NCBI GenBank assembly: GCA_031292455.1
Contig: JARLHC010000040.1
Coordinates: 1 to 52,910, forward strand
Length of the DNA stretch: 52,910 bases
Direction: 5' to 3'
DNA from: Ignavibacteriaceae bacterium
GTDB lineage: Bacteria; Bacteroidota; Ignavibacteria; Ignavibacteriales; Ignavibacteriaceae
Shown here: positions 1-8,643 of the stretch, piece after piece
Numbering within the stretch: position 1 is the first letter of the stretch
Layout: each line of letters begins with the position of its first letter
Program-made: the position numbers and the translations under genes
Notes under the pieces: generated by a model
The model's database searches: none
The model's input: only the letters and a program-made list of their open reading frames with translations
What the model was told of the DNA's origin: nothing

Positions 1-820
1 AAGATGCACTGCCAAGCTGAAAATATGTAGATTTTAAGGATTCTTTAATACTGTTTTTAATAGCATCACTTTTAGCAACCTGTTGAGTTTTCAGGTAATT
101 GGGCAACGCTTCCTTATAATTTTTCGAAGCAAAATAAAGACCACCCAGAGTATAATATGCCAGATCATAAGTAGAATCGAGTGCGATAGCTGATTTTACT
201 TCGGCGATAGCTTCATCAGGCTTCTGCATTTTAGAAAGGGTAACACCTTTGGATAAATAGACCTTAGGATCTTTCTTCAGATCAAGTGATTTATTGAACA
301 TAGTAATAGCTTCATCAAATTTACCTGATTTTGACAGGTCAATGCCCTGGTTATAATAATCAATTGCCAAAGCCTGTTCTGCCTCAATATTCCTGGCTTC
401 AGCATCAGATTTTTTCTTTGGATCCTGAGTTAAAGAAATTAAAGCTTTATTAGTAGCAATTGCTTTGTCAAACTGTTTCTGATTATAGTAAGCGACAGCC
501 AATTGTACATAGGCAGTTTCTGAAGTTTTATCAAGGGCGAGACATTCTTCATATTGTTTTGCTGCACAATCCCAATTACTCAATTTAAAGCAGATTTGCC
601 CTTTTAGGAAAACTATACGATAATCATGTGAAATGGCTAAAGAACTGTCAACGTAAGTTGCAGCATCTTTCATATTATTTGCTTTCATAGCTTCGATGCT
701 TTTGTTATAAAAAACTGCAGCGTTAACATCCATTTTCTTAGTGGAGTCAGACTGTTGAGCAGAAGCATAGGTTGACATAAGGGTCAATACTACAAGGAAG
801 GAAAAATAATATAGCTTCAT
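1..820 (-). CDS. TPR-repeat periplasmic protein, C-terminus beyond window
   Basis: The frame is open from an ATG at 818-820 to the left window edge, giving about 273 residues with no stop, so the gene is cut by the window. The N-terminus is a signal peptide (MKLYYFSFLVVLTLMSTYAS then AQQ), so export is likely. The rest is alpha-helical and built of tetratricopeptide units: a stretch around residues 35-65, one at about 80-110 and two after residue 150, with typical positions such as A-Y-Y-N-Q and G-x-x-Y-F-A. TPR proteins act as scaffolds for protein assembly; the partner cannot be read from the sequence. A weak AAAGG ribosome site precedes the ATG. The gene is divergent from the PEBP gene. 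Function beyond the repeat class is unknown. Confidence 0.8.
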   Translation of the reverse strand, partial: MKLYYFSFLVVLTLMSTYASAQQSDSTKKMDVNAAVFYNKSIEAMKANNMKDAATYVDSSLAISHDYRIVFLKGQICFKLSNWDCAAKQYEECLALDKTSETAYVQLAVAYYNQKQFDKAIATNKALISLTQDPKKKSDAEARNIEAEQALAIDYYNQGIDLSKSGKFDEAITMFNKSLDLKKDPKVYLSKGVTLSKMQKPDEAIAEVKSAIALDSTYDLAYYTLGGLYFASKNYKEALPNYLKTQQVAKSDAIKNSIKESLKSTYFQLGSAS

Positions 821-1254
821 GTGTACCTTTAAATTAAAGTTAATGATAATAAGTTAATATACAGAATATTGATAAAGACAAAATGAGCCGAAAAATCCGC
901 TACTCATCAAAACAAGTTACATAATTATAAAGTTTACAGACTGAAGCATTTTCCCTGAAAAAGCTATAAACTTCAAGGGTGTAATGTATTAAAAAAAGTT
1001 AAAAATGCAATATTATAAGCCATTTATTACTTCCTGAAAGATAGGAACAAACAATCTTCCAATGCAAGAGCAATTGAAATACTTCATGTTTTAACCAAAA
1101 CACATAAAAAGGGCTAAAAAGTTCCTAATTCAGGGGAGAGGGAAATCACTATCTTTCAGAAGCTTCTATAAAAGTTATCTAATACTTGATTAATTAAATA
1201 TCCAGACATATTTTAACTAAAGAAATCAGATAATAATTTAAAACTAGTTAAATC
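821..1254. other. Intergenic region between divergent genes
   Basis: 434 AT-rich bases separate the minus-strand TPR gene from the plus-strand PEBP gene. I see no ORF with a ribosome site and no RNA gene. The only signal I can support is the promoter-like pair listed at 1186-1214. A TATATT hexamer lies upstream of the TPR gene on the minus strand, but the nearest TTG element is only 14 bases away, so no promoter is called there. Confidence 0.6.
1186..1214 (+). promoter_or_regulatory. Predicted sigma-A type promoter of the PEBP gene
   Basis: TTGATT at 1186-1191 and TATTTT at 1209-1214 are separated by 17 bases and lie 40 bases upstream of the ATG at 1255. The same layout (TTG-rich box, 17 bases, TAT-rich box) recurs before the tRNA-Tyr, rpsL and EutN genes here, which supports the call. 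It is a pattern match only. Confidence 0.45.
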
Positions 1255-1818
1255 ATGATCTTAATGAAGGGTTTAATTTTAATAATTTTAAGTTTATTAA
1301 TAACCAGACCGATATTACCTCAAACAAAATCACTTAATAATAAAATGGAAATAAAAATTAAAAGCTCTGCATTTAAAGAGGGAGAGGCGATACCATCAAA
1401 ATATTCTTGTGAAGGCGAAAATGTATCACCTCAACTTCACTGGAATGAGGTATCGAAGGAGATAAAATCATACGCCATCATTTTAGATGATCCCGATGCT
1501 CCCGGCGGCGATTTTGTTCATTGGGTTATATTTAATATTCCCGAAACGATGAAGGAGCTTCATGAAAATGTTACACCTTCGAGAAATATACCTGATGAAG
1601 TAATGCTGGGGACGAATAGTTTCGGCAGGATAGGTTATGGGGGACCCTGTCCACCTCCAGGTAAAGCTCACCGTTATTATTTCAGATTATACGCGTTGGA
1701 TACAATACTTCACCATGTGGAATCAGGATCGACAAAACAGCAGCTTACTAACGCTATGGAAGGACATATAATAGCGACCGGTAAACTGATGGGAACATAT
1801 AAAAGGTCAAAACAATAA
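1255..1818 (+). CDS. YbhB/YbcL family PEBP-like protein, secreted
   Basis: The 187-residue product belongs to the phosphatidylethanolamine-binding/Raf-kinase-inhibitor-like family (bacterial YbhB/YbcL branch). Family hallmarks are visible: DDPDAPGG at residues 78-85 followed by HW at 89-90, and the ligand-pocket loop GYGGPCPPPGKAHRY at 127-141. The first 22 residues are a hydrophobic signal sequence, so the protein is probably periplasmic, whereas YbhB itself is cytoplasmic. Two ATGs compete (1255 and 1264) and neither has a clear ribosome site; the upstream one is kept. The biochemical role of bacterial members is poorly defined, with ligand or protease/kinase-inhibitor binding proposed by homology. 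It stands alone, downstream of its own predicted promoter. Confidence 0.85.
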   Translation: MILMKGLILIILSLLITRPILPQTKSLNNKMEIKIKSSAFKEGEAIPSKYSCEGENVSPQLHWNEVSKEIKSYAIILDDPDAPGGDFVHWVIFNIPETMKELHENVTPSRNIPDEVMLGTNSFGRIGYGGPCPPPGKAHRYYFRLYALDTILHHVESGSTKQQLTNAMEGHIIATGKLMGTYKRSKQ

Positions 1819-2054
1819 CGGACAAGCATTTAGGATCAGATGAAAAACCATAATAGGGCGAGCAGTACCTTTTAGAAGAAGGTAACTTCAAGGAAACATT
1901 GTAAAAGTTTTGTAAAGATAAATATCTGCATATGAATTCAGGGGTAATTCGGTTAGTTTTGTATTGAATTAAATATTGAAACCAATCTTCAGTCAATCCC
2001 GCACACGAGTTCAAGTACCCGGTGAATGAAAGTAGATTTTTATAAGGCAGGACA

Positions 2055-3881
2055 ATGCAAAACTCACTACATCGTTTCCATATTCCTGTAATGGGATTAG
2101 GTTTTACAGTAGACACACCTATAAGAGTAGGACCATTTGGAATATCATCAGTTATTTCGATTGTCGATGACATATTAATTGAAAAAATCCGCAAGTACTA
2201 CAGCCAAAAGTTTAATTTCCCCTACACAGAAATTACAAAAAAAGAGCATGACAGCAGGGCAAAACGAATTACAGAGTATCTTAATCTAGTACAGAAGATA
2301 GTTCAATTAAGAATGGAGGAAATAAAAAGACTTCCTTTTTTTCAGGAGAATGAAAAAGCGAAATATTTCCAAATGCTTCCGGATGAAAGCCCTTTAAAAA
2401 TATCATATGAGAAACTCCTTCAAATGAAGAATAGTGTAGAGAAGTTTCATTTAGCAGATCATTTAACGAGTATGATGCGCCCCGGAGCAATTGATGTTAA
2501 TATAATGGCTAAGGTAGACAAGCAGAATTATGATGAGAACGGAGAGAAACTTGGGGATGAGTATAGTGATGCCAAGTCAGCTTTGCGTGGATTTGCAAAT
2601 AGTAGCTTGAATTCCTCGGTAGTATTTTCTGCGGGATTTAACAGAAATTTATACGGATACATTGCACAATTTAGTGATTTTTACAGAGATACGAACGGGG
2701 AGCTAAAGAAGAAGATAACAATAAAGGTAAGTGATTACCGTTCAGCTCTTATCCAGGGTAAATTTTTAGCCACCAAAGGATTGGAAGTAAGCGAATTCCG
2801 AATTGAATCCGGATTAAATTGCGGAGGACATGCTTTTGCCTCACAGGGTTACTTACTACCATCTCTATTAAATGAATTTAAGGAAAAGAGGGACCAGCTA
2901 ACCATACAACTCCTTCCGATAGTTATGAGTTTTTACAAAAGCAAGGGATGGAAATATCCTGAATCTGCGCAAGAGAGTAAACCTTTAATAACAGTGCAAG
3001 GCGGGATAGGAACAAACGGCGAGGCACGCAGGATGACAGAAGATTTCGGATGTGACTTTACCGGTTGGGGCACCCCTTTCTTATTAGTACCTGAGGCAAC
3101 CTGTGTAGATAAATTTACTTTGGAACTTTTAAGAAAAGCTAAAAAAGAAGATCAGATACTGAGCGATGTTTCTCCACTCGGTATTCCATTTAATAATCTT
3201 AAGATGACAAGTTCAGAATTATGGACAAAAGAAAGATCCAACTCATCAAAACCCGGCTCCACATGCCCTAAGGGGTTTATGAAATTGAGTTCTTCACTAA
3301 CCGGTTCACCTCTTTGTATGGCTGCCAATCAATATCAAACGAAGGTTAGGGATAATATAATGGGTTCGGATAAGACGGAAGAACAGAAAAAAAATGAAAT
3401 AGATCTTGTCTCTGAAAAAGCCTGTTTATGTGTTCATCTAGCTAATGGAGCATTAAGTGCACTGAACATAGTAAAAGAAAATGAGACTCTTCCAAAGGCA
3501 GTCTGTCCGGGTCCGAACATAGCCTGGTTCGACAGGGAATATTCCTTAACAGAAATGGTTGATCACATATACGGAAGAGGTGACTCTCTTGTATCAAAGG
3601 ATAGACCACATATGTTCAGTCAGGAAGTTGAATTATATGTAACGTACTTTGAGAAATTATTAAAGACAATGGAATTGAATGAAGCAGGCAGAACATATCT
3701 AAAGACATTTATGGATAATCTGGAAAATGGAATAGATTTCATTTTATCTATAGCCGAGAGGAAACCTTTTGAAGGAGAAAATCTTAGTACAGTTGTATCG
3801 TTTGTTTTGAATCAGAGAGAAAGATTAAACTCCATAAGACAGAAAGTATTTCCAAAAACAATGACGCTTATTGCATCATAG
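2055..3881 (+). CDS. NMO/FabK-like FMN TIM-barrel protein with Cys-rich C-terminal part
   Basis: The 608-residue protein starts at an ATG preceded by AAGGCAGGA. I do not recognise a named gene, but three segments match the nitronate monooxygenase/enoyl-ACP reductase II fold. These are an N-terminal strand with IPVMGLGFTVDTP (residues 10-22), a GGH at 257-259 in ESGLNCGGHAF (the GGH histidine is catalytic in NMO enzymes), and VQGGIGT (314-320) followed by GWGTPFLL (337-344), the phosphate-binding region for FMN. Family members have about 320-370 residues. This one carries an insert of roughly 100 helical residues after the first strand and a 200-residue tail with cysteines at 404, 421, 457, 459 and 484. 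FMN binding is inferred; the substrate is unknown. A different TIM-barrel oxidoreductase is the main alternative. Confidence 0.6.
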   Translation: MQNSLHRFHIPVMGLGFTVDTPIRVGPFGISSVISIVDDILIEKIRKYYSQKFNFPYTEITKKEHDSRAKRITEYLNLVQKIVQLRMEEIKRLPFFQENEKAKYFQMLPDESPLKISYEKLLQMKNSVEKFHLADHLTSMMRPGAIDVNIMAKVDKQNYDENGEKLGDEYSDAKSALRGFANSSLNSSVVFSAGFNRNLYGYIAQFSDFYRDTNGELKKKITIKVSDYRSALIQGKFLATKGLEVSEFRIESGLNCGGHAFASQGYLLPSLLNEFKEKRDQLTIQLLPIVMSFYKSKGWKYPESAQESKPLITVQGGIGTNGEARRMTEDFGCDFTGWGTPFLLVPEATCVDKFTLELLRKAKKEDQILSDVSPLGIPFNNLKMTSSELWTKERSNSSKPGSTCPKGFMKLSSSLTGSPLCMAANQYQTKVRDNIMGSDKTEEQKKNEIDLVSEKACLCVHLANGALSALNIVKENETLPKAVCPGPNIAWFDREYSLTEMVDHIYGRGDSLVSKDRPHMFSQEVELYVTYFEKLLKTMELNEAGRTYLKTFMDNLENGIDFILSIAERKPFEGENLSTVVSFVLNQRERLNSIRQKVFPKTMTLIAS

Positions 3882-3940
3882 AGATAGTAATAATTGACAT
3901 ATGGGGCACCAATTGTTTTTATCGGAATTCCTAAAATTTT

Positions 3941-4276
3941 TTACTCATCAAACCATTTTACTGCATCCTGTACTGAATTAATAACTTTTCCCCCGGTTCA
4001 GTAATGCAAACATATCATAATTTTCAGACTGACCACCATTATTCTTTTGATTGAGAAGAATATTATCTGCAATTTTCGTAATAGTTATTTTCTATATTTT
4101 TTTTGCCGGGTACAGGGGATATTTATCCCTTCGTGATCAGTAATATTGTGCCAATGATGGGAACAGTCATAAAATGAGGTGGCGTCTATTGATACTATTT
4201 TTTTAGAGGATAAGATTTCATTTGCGAAAAAGAAATAAAGATTATAATATAGGTCTAACCGGGCAAAATTTATTAA
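3941..4276 (-). pseudogene. Possible decayed, frameshifted ORF
   Basis: On the minus strand an open segment of about 63 codons without a start (4276 to a stop at 4085) is followed by two shorter segments in other frames. One reads ITKIADNILLNQ and onward (about 4083-3985). The last reads GKVINSVQDAVKWFDE and stops at 3941. The pieces abut at homopolymer runs and have protein-like composition, as expected of a gene broken by indels. No family is recognised. Random open frames in AT-rich DNA remain a fair alternative. Confidence 0.22.
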
Positions 4277-4326
4277 TTATAATAATCTAACAACTAAAAA
4301 AAGCGGTATGGACAAACAATATAAAT

Positions 4327-4358
4327 AATATTTCTTTATTTAATAATAAAGAAATATT
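4327..4358. repeat. Perfect 14-bp inverted repeat upstream of the kinase gene
   Basis: AATATTTCTTTATT (4327-4340) is exactly complementary to AATAAAGAAATATT (4345-4358) with a four-base TAAT loop. It lies 68 bases upstream of the kinase ATG and just before a possible promoter. It could be an operator, a weak terminator for something upstream, or a mobile-element scar. It lacks a T-run after the stem. Confidence 0.7.
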
Positions 4359-4425
4359 TGTAGATTTGAATATTGGAATTTTAAATATTTATTCATAAAT
4401 AATTATTTGAACCAGAGGTTTCTAA

Positions 4426-5553
4426 ATGAACAATCCTAATAACGATCTAGAAAAATATTTTTTTAATGTACTTATGGATAATATTCCCGACAGGATTTAT
4501 TTTAAGGACATTAATGGAAAATACATTAAAATAAATAAATCGGCGGCACTAAGGAGAGGGATAAAGGACCCGGATGAAGCAATAGGCAAAACTGATTTTG
4601 ATTTTTTTACAGCCGAGCATGCTGAGGGAGCCTTAAAAGATGAGCAGGATATCATTAAATATGGAAAAGCGATAGAGAATATTGAGGAAAAACAGACCTG
4701 GATTGGGGGAAAAGAAGACTGGGCATCAACGACAAAGGTTCCAATTTACAATGATGCAGAGGAAATAATCGGAACTTTTGGAATAACCAGGGATATTACC
4801 GTACGTAAACTTGCCCAGGAGGCATTATCCCAATCAGAATTAAAATTAAGAGAGCTAAATGCCATTAAAGATAAATTCTTCTCAATAATTGCACATGATC
4901 TGCGGGGCCCCTTTAACGGGCTTTTTGGAATACTTGATATGGTTCGGGAAGAATTTGATGAAATTGGTATTGACGAGGTTAAACAAAACCTGAAATGTAT
5001 AAATGATATTTTGCGGAATTTATTCCAGCTGCTTGAAGATCTTCTGGAATGGGGCAGAATTCAGCGTAATGCAATCGAATTTTCTCCCAGGGAGGAAGAC
5101 ATTTGCCAGGCGATACGAAATGTTGTAGACTTATATTCTATTAATGCAAAGAATAAAAATATAACCCTTTACTTAAATCTGCCTGATAGACTGAAAGTTA
5201 AGTTCGATAAAAAAATGGTTTCTACTGTTATTAGAAACCTAATGACCAATGCAATAAAATTTACTCAGCCATGGGGCTCTATTAATGTAACGGCAATGGA
5301 TGAGATTGACCATGTAAAGATTTCAGTACAAGATACAGGAATCGGAATTTCCAATGATAACCTTCATAGGTTATTTAATCTAACAGAATATTTTTCTACA
5401 CAAGGCACCAATAAGGAGGGTGGCACAGGGTTAGGATTAATCCTCTGCAAAGAATTTGTGGAGAAGCATGGCGGAAAAATATCTGTAGAAACAGAATTGA
5501 AAAAAGGGAGTATCTTTTCTTTTACGATTCCTAAAGAGAGGGCATTTGCCTGA
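4426..5553 (+). CDS. PAS-domain sensor histidine kinase, cytosolic
   Basis: The 375-residue protein has no membrane segment. Residues 10-128 form a PAS domain (NIPDRIYFKDINGKY at the start, ending GTFGITRDIT), then a short coiled linker, the dimerisation/phosphoacceptor helix FFSIIAHDLRGPFNG with the phosphorylated His at 157, and an HATPase domain with the N box RNLMTNAIKFT, G1 DTGIGIS and G2 GGTGLGL. It should autophosphorylate in response to a ligand or redox cue sensed by the PAS domain; no haem or flavin motif can be assigned. It ends 14 bases from the end of the convergent receiver gene, the likely partner, although the pair cannot be co-transcribed. The ATG is preceded by AGAGG. The architecture is complete. 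Confidence 0.92.
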   Translation: MNNPNNDLEKYFFNVLMDNIPDRIYFKDINGKYIKINKSAALRRGIKDPDEAIGKTDFDFFTAEHAEGALKDEQDIIKYGKAIENIEEKQTWIGGKEDWASTTKVPIYNDAEEIIGTFGITRDITVRKLAQEALSQSELKLRELNAIKDKFFSIIAHDLRGPFNGLFGILDMVREEFDEIGIDEVKQNLKCINDILRNLFQLLEDLLEWGRIQRNAIEFSPREEDICQAIRNVVDLYSINAKNKNITLYLNLPDRLKVKFDKKMVSTVIRNLMTNAIKFTQPWGSINVTAMDEIDHVKISVQDTGIGISNDNLHRLFNLTEYFSTQGTNKEGGTGLGLILCKEFVEKHGGKISVETELKKGSIFSFTIPKERAFA

Positions 5554-5567
5554 TGCAATGTAGTATT

Positions 5568-5951
5568 TTAGCCAACTGTTCCTGTGTGCAATAAAGTTTC
5601 AATAGCAAGTTTTAAATCATTGGCAATAAATGGTTTCATTAAATACAAGTAAGGATCGGGCAGACAAGCCCTGGTCATAGTCTTTTCATCTTTAAGTGCT
5701 GTTATGTAGATTATTGGAGTAGCATGTTTATGAGATATTATTTTTGCAGCCTCGATACCGTCCAGGGAACCTCCAAGCATAATATCCATAAGGATCACAT
5801 CCGGTTTATCCTGTTCAGCTTTTTGAATAGCTGAGAGTGCATTATTTACAACAGAGGTTACTTCGTAACCCATTTTCCGTAAAGTTACTTTTAAATCCAT
5901 GGCAATAATAGATTCATCCTCAGCAATAAGGATTTTTAATTTAGATTCCAT
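5568..5951 (-). CDS. Stand-alone response regulator receiver protein
   Basis: The 127-residue product is a single CheY-like receiver domain with no output domain. The acidic pair ED(E) at residues 11-13, the phosphoacceptor Asp56 in ILMDIMLGG, the switch Thr (YITALKD) and the conserved Lys in LMKPF are all present. A GAGG ribosome site precedes the ATG at 5951. It faces the PAS kinase tail to tail, suggesting it receives phosphate from that kinase or relays it to another one. The similarity MESKLKILIAEDE resembles receivers of the relay type common in Bacteroidota and Ignavibacteria. The output is not visible here. Confidence 0.92.
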   Translation of the reverse strand: MESKLKILIAEDESIIAMDLKVTLRKMGYEVTSVVNNALSAIQKAEQDKPDVILMDIMLGGSLDGIEAAKIISHKHATPIIYITALKDEKTMTRACLPDPYLYLMKPFIANDLKLAIETLLHTGTVG

Positions 5952-6170
5952 ATATACCTCATAAATAAGTCTTACCCGAAGTCAGACCTCCTCCCCTTTA
6001 GATTAAAACAAAACCTCTTAAATAAAAGATAAAGGTAACACATATTATAATATTCCCAGTTGAGTGCCATCAACATAATTTAGAAAGTTATCAGGAATGA
6101 AAGATATCAGACTTAATGGAATACTTGGGAAGAAATAAGATTTTAGATGCTGGTTTATTTATAACCGACA

Positions 6171-6869
6171 CTATTTATGTCGATTTTTCTTTTTTTCAAA
6201 GATTTTATCTGATAGCCCCTGATTAACTTTATAGTTAGAGTAAGTTATATATACTTTACCGGTTGTAGATTTACCAATATTTCTTCGTGATTCTGTTTCA
6301 GCCTCACCCGAAAAAGTTTTAGGAAGATTCATTTTATCAACATTGAAACCAAAGACCATCGAATAAGGGAGATAATAGTCTTTTTTCTTAATATCATATT
6401 TTAGATCTATTGTAAAGGTACCGTTGGTTTTGGTAGTGGACTCAACCTTTCTTATTATATTATATGATTGATCTATCCATAAAGTAGTCAAGACAATATC
6501 GCTTTGGTCGGATGAGGGGATAACTTTAATAATGGAAACCGGGAAACCATCGATAACATCTTCTTTTTGAAAGAGCGCGGTATATTCAGTTTTTAGGAAA
6601 GAGAGCGGGGAGAAGTTTATCCCCTCTTTTGGAAGCATTGCAAATCCATCTGATTCAAAATTTATTTTATCAGGTTGTTTAAAATAAATTTTAGCTTTAG
6701 TATCGGGTACTTTTATAAAGTCGACATCGACTTTAACTTGAACATCAACCTCATAGTCTTTAATCTTGCTAAATGAATCTTTAACCTTTTTCAGTATTAG
6801 GTCCGGATCTTTGCTTTGGGAATAATTTAATCCGCATACAAGTAAAATTAAAATAAATAGACTCTTCAT
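6171..6869 (-). CDS. LolA-like periplasmic protein
   Basis: The 232-residue protein has a signal peptide (MKSLFILILLVCGLNYSQS) and a body resembling the LolA/LppX half-barrel fold. It has an amphipathic start DPDLILKKVKDSFSKIKDYE, then alternating strands with KIYFKQPDKINFESDGF and a later LWIDQSYNIIRKVE, typical of outer-membrane lipoprotein-sorting-like proteins. An AGGAG site lies eight bases before the ATG at 6869. It follows the ABC permease gene after 17 bases and is probably in the same transcript. It may therefore be a periplasmic partner of that transporter rather than the general lipoprotein carrier; this is inferred from position. Confidence 0.7.
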   Translation of the reverse strand: MKSLFILILLVCGLNYSQSKDPDLILKKVKDSFSKIKDYEVDVQVKVDVDFIKVPDTKAKIYFKQPDKINFESDGFAMLPKEGINFSPLSFLKTEYTALFQKEDVIDGFPVSIIKVIPSSDQSDIVLTTLWIDQSYNIIRKVESTTKTNGTFTIDLKYDIKKKDYYLPYSMVFGFNVDKMNLPKTFSGEAETESRRNIGKSTTGKVYITYSNYKVNQGLSDKIFEKKKNRHK

Positions 6870-6886
6870 TTTTCAACTCCTAACCA

Positions 6887-7726
6887 CTAGGTCAGAATAT
6901 CTTTTTTTTGAAATATATACACAGCTGCTCCAAAGAAGACAAATATATGTGCGACTAAAATTAAAGTTGACTCCAGTATTTTGGAAACATCAATAGGATC
7001 ATCGAAGAACAATCTCCATGAAGACATATAATTAGTAAAAAGAAATGGTTTTATTTTCTGAAAGAAATCGATATCAATGGCAGATATTATGATAAAAGCG
7101 ATAATAATAGCCATAGTTGAAGCAATAGGCCCTATTGCATTTTCCACAAGTGAAGAAAATAAAAAAGCAAGGGAAGCAACAACCATCATACTTAAAGAAG
7201 CGAATGAATATCCAAATAGAAATCTCCAGAGTATATCATTTTTAGGAAAAATAATAACACTAGAACTTTTAATAACTATTAATTCGCCCACGCCGAAGAG
7301 AAGAAGTCCCAGGCCAAGACTTATAACAGCTAACCATATTACTAATAAGTTGGTATATATTATACCTGAAAGGAATTTGGAACTTATTAGTTTAAACCTT
7401 GAGACCGGCCGTGTAATCAAAAGCCGATAAGTGCCTGCAGTTGCTTCACCAGCGAGTAGATCCCCAGCGACCAGGGCAATTAAGAATGGAATATGAATAA
7501 CAAGACTGTTGAGTATGATATATGATATAAGGTATCCATTAAGAAGGTTACCCACGAAGACAAATGACTGCTGCAGATTACGTGTCATAAAATCAAGTGA
7601 TCTTTCCCCTTCAGCAAGCATAGCAAGCTGAATAACAGGAACCAGTACGGCAATAGCTATAAAACCAATATAGGTTCTCCATTTTTTAAATATCTTATAA
7701 AGCTCTACACCGATTAAAGTTATCAA
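6887..7726 (-). CDS. ABC-2 type transporter permease
   Basis: The 279-residue product is an integral membrane protein with about six hydrophobic segments: around residues 18-35, 60-90, 105-140, 165-190, 195-215 and 250-270. It includes the loop GDLLAGEATAGTYRLLITRP, typical of ABC-2/NatB-like permeases such as those exporting ions, drugs or lipids. Translation starts at a TTG (7724-7726) that overlaps the TGA stop of the ATPase gene, with GGGGA upstream, so the two are translationally coupled. Substrate cannot be inferred. Confidence 0.88.
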   Translation of the reverse strand: MITLIGVELYKIFKKWRTYIGFIAIAVLVPVIQLAMLAEGERSLDFMTRNLQQSFVFVGNLLNGYLISYIILNSLVIHIPFLIALVAGDLLAGEATAGTYRLLITRPVSRFKLISSKFLSGIIYTNLLVIWLAVISLGLGLLLFGVGELIVIKSSSVIIFPKNDILWRFLFGYSFASLSMMVVASLAFLFSSLVENAIGPIASTMAIIIAFIIISAIDIDFFQKIKPFLFTNYMSSWRLFFDDPIDVSKILESTLILVAHIFVFFGAAVYIFQKKDILT

Positions 7727-8643
7727 TTTGTCCCCTTTTCAGTAATGTTGAGGAAATATTGTTCCAGGGAACGGGTCGGTACAACCGAACTTACTTCGAT
7801 TTTGTTTTCCACAAGATACCTGTTAAGCTGCGGAATTTCATTATTAGTTAGAGAGAAGACTATTTTACCTTTTGAAGAAGATTCAATTCTGTCTATCCAG
7901 GAGGAATTAGTTAAGACATCTTTTGTTTTCTCAATATCATTAACTTCGAAAGTGACTTTAAGATTATTGGCGTTCAATAATTCACTAACATTTCCCTCAA
8001 CAATGGCAGAACCTTTATCAATAATTACCATTCTGTTTGCAACCAATTCAATTTCATATAAGATATGACTGGAGATAAAAATTGTTTTTTTCTGATTACT
8101 TAAAAATAAAATGAGATCCCTAACCTCTTTCATTCCCTGTGGGTCCAAACCAGTGGTTGGTTCATCCAGAATGATCAAATCGGGGTTATGAAGGAGAGAT
8201 TGGGCCAGGCCTAATCTTTGTTTCATTCCAAATGAATAAGTTTTTACCTTACTTTTACACCTCTTTTCAAGACCTACCAGTTCGAGCACTTCCATTATTC
8301 TTTTTTTTGAAACATCTGTTTTTGAAAGCTTGCCAAGTATCTCAAGATTTTTATAGGCCGACAGATAATTATAAAAATCAGGTTTTTCTACAATTGCGCC
8401 AATTTTACTGAGGATATCTAACCTATTTTTTTTCAGGTCTTTTCCAAAAATACTGATTTGCCCTTCTGTTGGTGCAATAAGAGACAACAACATTCTAATT
8501 GTAGTGCTTTTTCCTGCACCATTAGGGCCTAAAAAACCGAACACATCACCTTTATATACGTTCAGGTTAAGATTTTTGACTGCCCATACATCCTTGAAAT
8601 GTTTTGAGAGATTCTCAATCTCAATTATTTTTTCACTATTCAA
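7723..8643 (-). CDS. ABC transporter ATP-binding protein
   Basis: The 306-residue protein carries Walker A GPNGAGKST (residues 39-47), the Q-loop region, signature YSFGMKQRL (about 136-143), Walker B LIILDE (156-161) with the catalytic Glu, and the H-loop (ISSH). A C-terminal region of about 90 residues after the nucleotide-binding domain is usual for CcmA/NatA-like ATPases that pair with ABC-2 permeases. The start is a TTG with only a weak purine-rich stretch upstream; no ATG fits better. It is the first gene of the ATPase-permease-LolA-like run and drives export or import through the permease. Confidence 0.9.
   Translation of the reverse strand: MNSEKIIEIENLSKHFKDVWAVKNLNLNVYKGDVFGFLGPNGAGKSTTIRMLLSLIAPTEGQISIFGKDLKKNRLDILSKIGAIVEKPDFYNYLSAYKNLEILGKLSKTDVSKKRIMEVLELVGLEKRCKSKVKTYSFGMKQRLGLAQSLLHNPDLIILDEPTTGLDPQGMKEVRDLILFLSNQKKTIFISSHILYEIELVANRMVIIDKGSAIVEGNVSELLNANNLKVTFEVNDIEKTKDVLTNSSWIDRIESSSKGKIVFSLTNNEIPQLNRYLVENKIEVSSVVPTRSLEQYFLNITEKGTN

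Larger units (their letters stand above)
3882..4425. other. Intergenic region with possible gene remains
   Basis: 544 bases separate the flavoprotein-like gene from the histidine kinase gene. The left two thirds contain broken minus-strand reading frames (see 3941-4276). The right third is extremely AT-rich, contains a perfect 14-bp inverted repeat (4327-4358) and a weak promoter-like pair, TTGGAA at 4373-4378 and TAAATA at 4396-4401 with a 17-base spacer, that would serve the kinase. No intact gene is seen. Confidence 0.5.

Noticed and set aside
1754-2194. 146-codon minus-strand ORF between the PEBP and flavoprotein genes
   Set aside because: It overlaps both well-supported plus-strand genes, has no ribosome site and its product has no recognisable features.
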